From NCBI RefSeq assembly GCF_014635025.1, contig NZ_BMCE01000002.1:620001-684000 (forward strand): a stretch of 64,000 nt of DNA. The letters run 5' to 3'. The notes under the pieces were generated by a model. It ran no database searches. It was not told the origin of the DNA and was given only the letters and a program-made list of their open reading frames with translations. Origin of the DNA: Fictibacillus barbaricus (GTDB taxonomy: Bacteria; Bacillota; Bacilli; Bacillales; Fictibacillaceae). Shown here one piece after another: positions 33,834-40,016 of this stretch. The stretch's first letter is position 1, and every line of letters begins with the position of its first letter. The translations under genes and the position numbers were made by a program.

Positions 33834-34917
33834 TACTATTTCCTCCTAAAATAAACTTCACGACTCGATCCGAAACATCCAAATCATCATATCCTTCTGG
33901 AATCGACCATTGCTTTTCTTGATAGGTCATTACCTTGACTGATGATAGTATCTGTTTAGCTGATACACCAGAAACGCAGTTACTTCCACATTCAACCGTT
34001 TCTGGCCGTTCAGTACTGTTTCGCATCGTTACAGTTGGAACCTGGAATAAACAGCATTCCTCCTGAACCGTACCACTGTCTGTTAATACACAAAATGCGT
34101 TTTGTTCTAATTTTACAAAGTCAAAAAATCCGAATGGTTCATGGAATTGTACAAGCGGGTGCATCTGCAGCTTGTCGTTTTCCAAAATTCTAGATTTTGT
34201 TCTAGGGTGGATCGAACAGATAACAGGAAATCCAAAATACTCAGCGACTAAGTTTAATCCTGTTAGTATTTCCTTTAAATGAACGTGATTGTCCACATTT
34301 TCTGCACGATGAGCAGTGACGAGCATATATTTTCCAGGTGCAATCATTAGCTTTTCTAATATCATGCTGCTATCAATTGAACTCTTAAACTCGGTTAATA
34401 CTTCATATATAGGGTTACCTGAAACCATGATTCGGTTCAAAGGAACTCCTTCTCTTATTAAATTTTCTCTACTGTATTTGGTATAGGGCAGATTGAATGT
34501 AGAAATAGCATCAATAACTTTTCTGTTTTTCTCTTCTGGTACACTTAGGTCAAAACAACGATTACCTGCCTCCATATGAACTACAGGTATGTTCAGCCTT
34601 TCAGTAACAATGGAAGATAGAGCACTGTTTGTATCTCCCAATACAAGCACCTTATCTGGTTTCTCATGCAACAATATTTTTTCAAGCTCTGAAAACAGAT
34701 GAGCAATTTGATTTCCGAAAGAAAATTGCTGTTTCATCAAAATATAGTCAGGCTTACGAAGTTGAAACTCTTGGAAGAAGACATCATTTAATGAATGTGT
34801 AAAGTTTTGGCCCGTATGAATTAAAATGTGCTGATCAGCTAATTGATCCAGTTTTTTTATGATCAAACTCAAACGGATGATCTCTGGTCGAGTTCCAAGA
34901 ATGGTTACTATTTTCAA
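33826..34917 (-). CDS. UDP-HexNAc 2-epimerase, WbjD/FnlC/CapG type
   Basis: A 363-residue non-hydrolysing UDP-sugar 2-epimerase. The start is LGTRPEIIR (7-15), LGDTNSAL is at 93-100, and the diagnostic HMEAGNRCFD (114-123) and VPEEKNR are those of the WbjD/FnlC branch acting on L-sugars, not of WecB (HVEAGLRT). AHRAEN and TDSGTVQEEC are also present. The product with its neighbours is likely UDP-L-FucNAc or UDP-L-QuiNAc. It is the first gene of the operon, and starts at TTG or ATG near 34917 after AAAGGAGAG. A CATAGTTTA box (34957-34965) lies upstream, without a clear -35. Confidence 0.88.
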   Translation of the reverse strand: MKIVTILGTRPEIIRLSLIIKKLDQLADQHILIHTGQNFTHSLNDVFFQEFQLRKPDYILMKQQFSFGNQIAHLFSELEKILLHEKPDKVLVLGDTNSALSSIVTERLNIPVVHMEAGNRCFDLSVPEEKNRKVIDAISTFNLPYTKYSRENLIREGVPLNRIMVSGNPIYEVLTEFKSSIDSSMILEKLMIAPGKYMLVTAHRAENVDNHVHLKEILTGLNLVAEYFGFPVICSIHPRTKSRILENDKLQMHPLVQFHEPFGFFDFVKLEQNAFCVLTDSGTVQEECCLFQVPTVTMRNSTERPETVECGSNCVSGVSAKQILSSVKVMTYQEKQWSIPEGYDDLDVSDRVVKFILGGNSIV

Positions 34918-35005
34918 TGAAACTCTCCTTTCTTAAATTAAATTAAGACTATATATTAAACTATGATTCTGCCCTTTATATGGACTAGACCACTACCCTA
35001 TTCAA

Positions 35006-35034
35006 TAAAAAAAGGCGGCCTTTAAAAAGGACGC
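35006..35034 (-). terminator. Orphan minus-strand terminator between divergent glycan operons
   Basis: GCGGCCTTT (35015-35023) pairs with AAAGGACGC (35026-35034), with one mismatch. On the minus strand it is followed by seven T. No minus-strand gene lies immediately before it. It could stop antisense transcription from the 35-kb promoter region into the 2-epimerase operon. Confidence 0.55.
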
Positions 35035-35041
35035 GCTTAGA

Positions 35042-35068
35042 ACAACTTCACATTTCATTCATACTATG
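35042..35068 (+). promoter_or_regulatory. Sigma-K-like promoter of the GT4 gene
   Basis: AC (35042-35043), 16-base spacer, CATACTATG (35060-35068), with a mismatch only in the last base. It lies 28 bases before the start codon. Confidence 0.45.
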
Positions 35069-35096
35069 GCTTATAAGGATTTAAAGGAGCCAAAGT

Positions 35097-36155
35097 ATGT
35101 CTAAAGCTAAAATTCTATTTGTTTTTTATTTACCGAGCGGTGGAATGGAAACCTTAAACCGCCAGCGCTGTAAAGCATTAACCAAATACGGTATAGAGTG
35201 TCACCTCTTATACTTGCAAAATGGAACAGGCATGCAAAACATTTCGCAGATTCCTACTTATATCACTAATAATGATGCAGAGATAAAATCAATCGTATTA
35301 AATCATTTTGATGCGATCTTTGTATGCTCAGACTACCCAATGCTTCAAAGGATCCGAAACTTTGGGTATACTGGTAAACTCATTTATGAGATACAAGGAT
35401 TGGGAAGTTATAAAAATGCGGAGAAGATTCTTTCACAAGCTAAATCCATTATTTTAAAGCACGCAAACGGGATCCTCATTCCGAAAACTGAACACTTATT
35501 GAGTCTGGTAAATCAACTCTTCCCAAGCATGGATAAGCATTGCTTCCATAATTGTTTTGATTCAACAGAGTTCGGATATCGCATAAAACCTCGGTTACCC
35601 TACCCGGTAATTGGCTGGATAGGAAGATTAGAGCTAAATAAAAACTGGGATGATTTTCTAATGATTGCGATGCGTTTTATTAAGCAAAAGCCAGAGACAA
35701 AATTTTGGATGTTTATAGATGATACGTTAAGCAATCCTCATGAGAAAACCAGATTTAATAACTTATTAAATAGATATAAATTAACTAATCATGTGACCAT
35801 CCATGCAAACATCCCTCATAATCAAATGGCAGACTATCTTTCGATGATCGGTGACAGCGGAGGATTCTTATTATCTACTTCAAAAGTGGAAGGGTTCGGT
35901 TACGCAGTTATTGAAGCGATGAGCTGCAGATGCCCTGTGCTTTCATCTGATTCAGATGGGGTAAAGGCATTTATTACGCATGATGTTACAGGCAAGTTTT
36001 ATATAAATGAGAATATTGGATCAGCTGTAGCACAAGGAATGGAGTTAACTGAGGATCTTGAGCTTAGAAATAAGATTATTAACAATGCATTAAACCATTT
36101 AGCATTGTTTAATTTAGACACTTATGCCATGGAATTCTCAAGAATATTAAAATAA
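35097..36155 (+). CDS. Glycosyltransferase family 4 (GT-B)
   Basis: A 352-residue retaining glycosyltransferase of the GT4/group-1 type. The N-terminal Rossmann half starts ILFVFYLPSGGMETLNRQR (residues 5-23). The C-terminal half has IGWIGRLELNKNWDDFL, the HxxIPHNQMADYLS segment, and the donor-binding EGFGYAVIEAMSCRCPVL (E-x7-E motif near 262). No signal peptide or membrane helix is visible. ATG 35097 follows AAAGGAG. It is preceded by a sigma-K-like promoter and followed by a terminator, so it is a single-gene unit. It likely adds a nucleotide-activated sugar in spore-surface glycan assembly. Confidence 0.85.
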   Translation: MSKAKILFVFYLPSGGMETLNRQRCKALTKYGIECHLLYLQNGTGMQNISQIPTYITNNDAEIKSIVLNHFDAIFVCSDYPMLQRIRNFGYTGKLIYEIQGLGSYKNAEKILSQAKSIILKHANGILIPKTEHLLSLVNQLFPSMDKHCFHNCFDSTEFGYRIKPRLPYPVIGWIGRLELNKNWDDFLMIAMRFIKQKPETKFWMFIDDTLSNPHEKTRFNNLLNRYKLTNHVTIHANIPHNQMADYLSMIGDSGGFLLSTSKVEGFGYAVIEAMSCRCPVLSSDSDGVKAFITHDVTGKFYINENIGSAVAQGMELTEDLELRNKIINNALNHLALFNLDTYAMEFSRILK

Positions 36156-36184
36156 AAAAAGCCTCTAGTATAGCGGCTTTTTCT
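36153..36184. terminator. Bidirectional terminator between converging glycosyltransferase genes
   Basis: AAAAAAGCC-T-CTA pairs with TAG-C-GGCTTTTT around GTA, with A- and T-runs on both sides. Confidence 0.7.
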
Positions 36185-36187
36185 ATT

Positions 36188-36916
36188 TTATAAAAGTTTT
36201 AACCTACCTTGAACTGCCCTTTTGACTAAATCATTCATATTGCTGCTGTGCCGTTGAATCGTAAATTGAAGTTCTTTTCTAATATCGCCCTTGAATTTTT
36301 TTGTGCCCATATTTTCGTGCACACGATAACGAACGAGTGGTTCAGAATAATAATGAAAATGATATTTGGCAAGGATTCTCAACCAATAATCATAGTCTTG
36401 GGTAAAACGCAGGCTTTCATCGAATAATCCGAACTCGTTAAAGATACTCATCTTTAACATAACCGTGCAGCCGTTTATTACACATCCTCTGCGCATTCGC
36501 TTTAAAAACTGAATCTGGTCTTTAAAAGCTATCGACTGTGGCTGTGACACAATCTTTCCTTTTTCGTTGATCAGATAGAAGTTTGAATAGCTGGCTGCAG
36601 CATTTTTAGCTTTCATAAAATGAAGCTGTTTTTCGATTTTTGCAGGATGAAACAAATCATCAGAACTCAACCAGGCAAAGTAATCACCTGTAGCATTCTG
36701 AATTCCAACATTTAGTGCTGATGCTGTCCCACCATTCCCTTTTTTAATATATTTTATTCTATTTAAATAAGGAGTAATTTTTTCATTGTGCCATATTGAT
36801 CCATCGTTAACGACGATAATTTCAATGTTCTTGTAAGTTTGGTCTAATGCACTTTCAATCGCTTCATTAATATATGGACAATTAAAAAAAGGAATGATTA
36901 CGGATACTTTGTTCAA
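36188..36916 (-). CDS. Glycosyltransferase family 2
   Basis: A 242-residue single-domain GT2 enzyme. The nucleotide-binding start is VSVIIPFFNC (4-13), VVNDGSIW lies at about 35, GGTASALNVGI is at about 63-73, and the DxD-like SSDDLFHP near 85 is followed by the acceptor region FTQDYDYWLRIL. The C-terminus lacks membrane helices. TTG 36916 follows AAGGAGGT by ten bases. It lies 15 bases downstream of the CgeB-like gene on the same strand, so both are likely cotranscribed. Its place between other spore-glycan genes suggests a part in the same polymer. Confidence 0.85.
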   Translation of the reverse strand: MNKVSVIIPFFNCPYINEAIESALDQTYKNIEIIVVNDGSIWHNEKITPYLNRIKYIKKGNGGTASALNVGIQNATGDYFAWLSSDDLFHPAKIEKQLHFMKAKNAAASYSNFYLINEKGKIVSQPQSIAFKDQIQFLKRMRRGCVINGCTVMLKMSIFNEFGLFDESLRFTQDYDYWLRILAKYHFHYYSEPLVRYRVHENMGTKKFKGDIRKELQFTIQRHSSNMNDLVKRAVQGRLKLL

Positions 36917-36931
36917 TGAAAGAAAACCTCC

Positions 36932-37855
36932 TTATCTCCCGTTATTTTGCAAAAACTGTTGTATAGTTTGGACCATCTCTTGAGCTCTTATAGCCGTTGT
37001 ATGTCTTTGATGTATTAATTCTATACCGTTTTGAACGATGGGATCACGAAGGCTTTCATTATTTAGGTATTCATTTATCTTCTCTTTGAAGTTCACTTCA
37101 TTTATAGCAACAAACGTCTCTCCATCAATAAAACCTAGGTCGGTTAATTCAAGAGATGCAGGAGCCGCAAGCAACGTGCCGCAAGCTAGAACTTCAAAGT
37201 ACTTTAACAGCGGAAAGTGATGAATGGAATCACATGTTAGAAAAATTTTTGCTTTACTAATTTCTTTTGCGTAACGTTCTCCCGTAAGTCCTTTTTTTAC
37301 CACTCCATACCCCGGATGCGAGTATTGGACAAAACGTGGATCTCGGGAAAGTTGTTGGCTGATCACATGACGAAACGGATAGATATGGGGATATGTTGCT
37401 CCAATAAGGAGCATCGGTATCGTCTTAGGTACTTGATATGGTCTAAATATCTCTGCTGGTACATGATGGGGAAACCAAACCAAACGGTTAATATGATCAG
37501 GCAGCCATTTTTTAAATGCGTCTCTATAATGACAAAAAATTAAAGCTGGTTTCTCCTGATGGATTAAAAAGTTTCGTTTTGAAAGTTTATAATGAAGGTC
37601 ATGCATTAAGATGCCATGCGGGATAGTTAAATCCTTTAATCCTCTTATAAAGGGGCGGTATTCTGGTTTGTAATCATTTAAAAGGATAAAATCAGGCTTA
37701 ATCGGAAGCTGATTGACGATACCTTGGATGTTGCCGTCATGCTCCCATCTTATTAAATTTGTTCGTTTAGCAAGTTCTTTCTCTAAATAAAAACTGCTTC
37801 TTTCAAGCTGCTGTGAACGATCTCTTGTAATAAAAAGAAGATTAATTCTTTCCAT
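36932..37855 (-). CDS. CgeB-like glycosyltransferase
   Basis: A 307-residue protein resembling CgeB (spore maturation, outermost layer of B. subtilis spores) and related GT-B transferases. It has INLLFITRD at the start, PDFILLNDYKPEYRP, WFPHHVPAEIFRP, LLIGATYPHIYPFR, KIFLTCDSIHHFPLLKYFEVLACGTLLA (in two quotable blocks) and a C-terminal helix. The E-V-L-A-C-G-T stretch is the donor site of the DUF3880/Glyco_trans_1_2 group. ATG 37855 follows AAGGAGAGG. Upstream lies the DUF2642-like gene, with only a hairpin between them, and downstream a GT2. Addition of sugars to the spore surface, as for CgeB, is plausible. Confidence 0.78.
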   Translation of the reverse strand: MERINLLFITRDRSQQLERSSFYLEKELAKRTNLIRWEHDGNIQGIVNQLPIKPDFILLNDYKPEYRPFIRGLKDLTIPHGILMHDLHYKLSKRNFLIHQEKPALIFCHYRDAFKKWLPDHINRLVWFPHHVPAEIFRPYQVPKTIPMLLIGATYPHIYPFRHVISQQLSRDPRFVQYSHPGYGVVKKGLTGERYAKEISKAKIFLTCDSIHHFPLLKYFEVLACGTLLAAPASLELTDLGFIDGETFVAINEVNFKEKINEYLNNESLRDPIVQNGIELIHQRHTTAIRAQEMVQTIQQFLQNNGR

Positions 37856-37875
37856 TTCCCTCTCCTTTTTTAGCT

Positions 37876-37907
37876 ATTTAAATAACTCCATGCTTTCGCA
37901 TGGAGTT
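37876..37907 (-). terminator. Hairpin between the DUF2642-like gene and the cgeB-like gene
   Basis: Perfect ten-base stem AACTCCATGC (37884-37893) with GCATGGAGTT (37898-37907). On the minus strand it is followed by ATTTAAAT, not a clean T-run, so it may be a partial terminator allowing read-through to the cgeB-like gene. Confidence 0.5.
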
Positions 37908-37914
37908 CTGATGT

Positions 37915-38151
37915 TTAAAGCTCAACTAGTAATATTTTGTCTAGAGGTACAACATATAAACCAGCACCAGCAGAACCAGCTTGTGAAAAAACTACAAAAT
38001 CTCCGCCGACTTCAACAACTCTTACACCTGTTAGGTCAGGTGTGCCTGGAGGCTGATTGGAATTCATAAGAAACACTTCTGCTATTACATATTGTTCTCT
38101 CAAATATTTAATAAAGAAATCACGGTATAAACCAAAATGTACTAACGCCAT
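37915..38151 (-). CDS. Small DUF2642-like (Sm-fold) spore protein
   Basis: A 78-residue protein, MALVHFGLYRDFF at the start, with a beta-barrel pattern: VIAEVFL, GVRVVEVGGDFVVFSQ, then YVVPLDKILLVEL. This order (strand, GxVxxVGxDFVV, IPxxxI) matches the small DUF2642/Hfq-like proteins found in spore coats. A glycine-alanine-rich loop (QAGSAGAG) interrupts it. ATG 38151 follows AAAGGAG, and a sigma-K promoter with an exact consensus lies at 38199-38225. Its neighbour across the promoter region is CotZ. It is probably a coat component. The family assignment is from pattern only. Confidence 0.6.
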   Translation of the reverse strand: MALVHFGLYRDFFIKYLREQYVIAEVFLMNSNQPPGTPDLTGVRVVEVGGDFVVFSQAGSAGAGLYVVPLDKILLVEL

Positions 38152-38198
38152 TGATTAAACACTCCTTTAAAACTTTGGGCAATAGATAAGCCCTACTT

Positions 38199-38225
38199 TA
38201 ATATATGCCACTCCTTTATTTTGGT
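38199..38225 (-). promoter_or_regulatory. Sigma-K promoter of the DUF2642-like gene
   Basis: On the minus strand AACC containing AC (38224-38225), 16-base spacer, CATATATTA (38199-38207), an exact AC-N16-CATAnnnTA. Confidence 0.6.
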
Positions 38226-38324
38226 TTGGACAAACGTCTTTTTTTGAAGAATATTAATCATCATTTCAAATGCCTATTTAAAGAAAAATGGTTTATTACC
38301 CTATTCCATATTTGTACGACTATC

Positions 38325-38333
38325 CATATAGTA
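38325..38333 (+). promoter_or_regulatory. Sigma-K-like -10 box of the cotZ-like gene
   Basis: CATATAGTA matches CATAnnnTA, 60 bases before the start codon. No AC lies at the proper -35 distance, so support is only from the -10. Confidence 0.35.
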
Positions 38334-38393
38334 TATTAACCTGATAAACGAGAGAAATCAGGTACATGTATCTATTTCAAAGGAGGAAATACC

Positions 38394-38777
38394 TTGAGTT
38401 TATTCAATAATGACTCATGTTGTGGTGGTGACACTGCTGGTAAGACTAGAGAAAAGTCAAAGTGCAGTGGCTGTGTTTGTGAAATTTTAGACCAGCTGGC
38501 TAACCACAGATTTAAAGGCAACTTATGTACAATGGGCGGGCAACAAAGAGTTAGGCTTGTACTAAAAGGTGCTGATGAAGGGCTTGACGTTACAGGTGGA
38601 GGCGGCCCTGCAACAGATTTTACGATCGTAAGTTTCGATCCAAGAACTTGTTGTTTAGTTGTAACTCACGAAGAGGGCAACGATACTCTTACATCTGTAT
38701 TTGACTGCCGTTGCATCTGTGGAATCATCTGTGTTCCAAACGGCAAGGGCGGCTCAGGCGGCTCTGTACTAGGCTGA
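38394..38777 (+). CDS. cotZ: Spore crust / exosporium protein of the CotY-CotZ-ExsY family
   Basis: A 127-residue Cys-rich protein matching the CotY/CotZ/ExsY group: SCCGGDT near the start, KCSGCVCEILDQLA with C24, C27 and C29, then RTCCLVV and DCRCICGIICV toward the end. These proteins self-assemble into two-dimensional lattices of the spore crust or exosporium base and cross-link by disulfides. It starts at TTG 38394 behind AGGAGG. It stands next to fabI as in B. subtilis (cotZ-fabI order), and glycan genes lie on its other side. CotY and CotZ are close paralogues, so the letter is uncertain. Confidence 0.82.
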   Translation: MSLFNNDSCCGGDTAGKTREKSKCSGCVCEILDQLANHRFKGNLCTMGGQQRVRLVLKGADEGLDVTGGGGPATDFTIVSFDPRTCCLVVTHEEGNDTLTSVFDCRCICGIICVPNGKGGSGGSVLG

Positions 38778-38844
38778 TAAGTAAAGGATACAGCCACAAC
38801 TTTTAATAGGACTGAAGAGTATAGGATACAGTCCGAGACGCGAA

Positions 38845-38880
38845 AAAACCCCGAATCCCATTGAGAGCATTCGGGGTTTT
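38845..38880. terminator. Bidirectional terminator between cotZ and fabI
   Basis: Stem AAAACCCCGAAT (38845-38856) with ATTCGGGGTTTT (38869-38880), perfect over 12 pairs. Confidence 0.85.
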
Positions 38881-38894
38881 GTCTATTGGTTTAA

Positions 38895-39674
38895 TTAGCG
38901 CGCGATAATATTATAACCGCTGTCTACGTGAAGAATTTCTCCAGTAATCCCACGAGCTAAGTCACTCATCAAGAATAAGGCAGCATCTCCTACTTCTTCC
39001 TGTGTGTTTGCTTTTCTGAGCGGAGATCTTTCTTCGATTTCTTTTAGAACAGAGTTGAAGTCGCCAATACCTTTTGCTGCTAATGTACGGATCGGACCTG
39101 CTGAGATCGCATTAACGCGGATTCCGTCTTTCCCAACATCGCTAGCAAGGTATTTAACACTCGCATCCAATGAAGCTTTTGCAACTCCCATCACATTGTA
39201 GTTAGAGACTACTCTTTCTCCTCCAAGGTATGTTAAAGTCACGATGCTTCCGCCCTCAGTCATTAATGGACGAGCTTCTTTTACAACAGCTGTAAGAGAA
39301 TAAGAAGAAATGTTATGAGCAAGAAGGAACCCTTCACGCGTTGTGTTTAAGTATTCTCCTTTTAACTCTTCTGTATTTGCAAAAGCGATACAGTGTGCAA
39401 GACCGTGGATCACACCCACTTCTTCTTTTAATTGTGCAAAAGTCTTTTTAATTTCATCATCATTAGTAATATCACAAGGAAGAACGATAGAATCTTTTCT
39501 TTCAAGTGACTCTGCTAAATCTCGTACATTCTTTTCTAGTCTTTCACCTGCATATGTAAATACTAGACGTGCGCCTGCTTTTGATAGTGATTGTGCAATT
39601 CCCCATGCGATACTTCTTTTATTCGCAACACCCATTACAACAAACGTTTTGTTTTCTAATGATAGTTGATACAT
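38895..39674 (-). CDS. fabI: Enoyl-ACP reductase (NADH/NADPH), FabI
   Basis: A 259-residue FabI of usual length. It reduces trans-2-enoyl-ACP in the last step of each fatty-acid elongation cycle. The cofactor loop is MGVANKRSIAWGI (14-26), and the active site is Y149, Y159 and K166 in the Y-x6-K arrangement (NYNVMGVAK). GPIRTLAAKG is the flexible substrate loop. The protein is the target of triclosan-type inhibitors in other species. ATG 39674 lies behind a GGGAGG site. A FapR box at 39731-39750 overlaps its promoter, so it belongs to the FapR regulon. Confidence 0.95.
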   Translation of the reverse strand: MYQLSLENKTFVVMGVANKRSIAWGIAQSLSKAGARLVFTYAGERLEKNVRDLAESLERKDSIVLPCDITNDDEIKKTFAQLKEEVGVIHGLAHCIAFANTEELKGEYLNTTREGFLLAHNISSYSLTAVVKEARPLMTEGGSIVTLTYLGGERVVSNYNVMGVAKASLDASVKYLASDVGKDGIRVNAISAGPIRTLAAKGIGDFNSVLKEIEERSPLRKANTQEEVGDAALFLMSDLARGITGEILHVDSGYNIIAR

Positions 39675-39730
39675 ATAAGTATTCCTCCCAATCGTTCTGA
39701 TTCATCGTTTTTTATCAATTAGTAATTGTT

Positions 39731-39750
39731 ATTAGTACCAAGTCCTAATT
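39731..39750. promoter_or_regulatory. FapR operator upstream of fabI
   Basis: ATTAGTACCAAGTCCTAATT closely matches the FapR box (TTAGTACCTAGTCTTAA): an inverted repeat with the conserved TTAGTAC half. It lies 57 bases upstream of the start. A TATAAT-like -10 (39754 region, minus strand) sits just beyond it, so binding would block transcription. Confidence 0.75.
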
Positions 39751-39781
39751 ATTATAACAGAAATCAGAAGGAAATTCACTA

Positions 39782-39928
39782 TTAACCTTTACTTGTTTGA
39801 ATATCTTTCACTTCATAACCACACGAATCACAGCGATAGATCACGTTCTGGTTTGATTGTGCGATCAGCACTTCATGATTCAGGTCATGGTCCCTTCCGC
39901 ATTTTGGACAATGAACAACAGGTATCAT
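39782..39928 (-). CDS. Small zinc-ribbon protein, 48 residues
   Basis: ATG 39928 is eight bases after AAGGTGGT. The protein starts MIPVVHCPKCGRDHDLN and has a second CDSCGYEV pair near residue 33, giving CxxC-x22-CxxC as in zinc ribbons. It then ends in a polar tail. Such short zinc ribbons occur near yjbQ-type genes in bacilli, but no role is known. It lies between fabI and the antiporter gene, all on the minus strand, and its open frame is below 60 residues. Confidence 0.75.
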   Translation of the reverse strand: MIPVVHCPKCGRDHDLNHEVLIAQSNQNVIYRCDSCGYEVKDIQTSKG

Positions 39929-39983
39929 CGATTCCAACCACCTTTTTTAATTAGTTACATTTAGCATGCACAATTTCATAAAA

Positions 39984-40014
39984 AATAAAAAGCGCTGGTA
40001 TTAACCAGCACTTT
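39984..40014 (-). terminator. Terminator of the antiporter gene
   Basis: AAAGCGCTGGT (39989-39999) pairs with ACCAGCACTTT (40004-40014), one mismatch, followed on the minus strand by TTTATTTTTT. Confidence 0.8.
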
Positions 40015-40016
40015 AA

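Noticed and set aside
34957-34965. CATAGTTTA box upstream of the 2-epimerase operon as sigma-K promoter
   Set aside because: The -10 fits but no AC is found 15-17 bases upstream. It is mentioned in the gene entry only.
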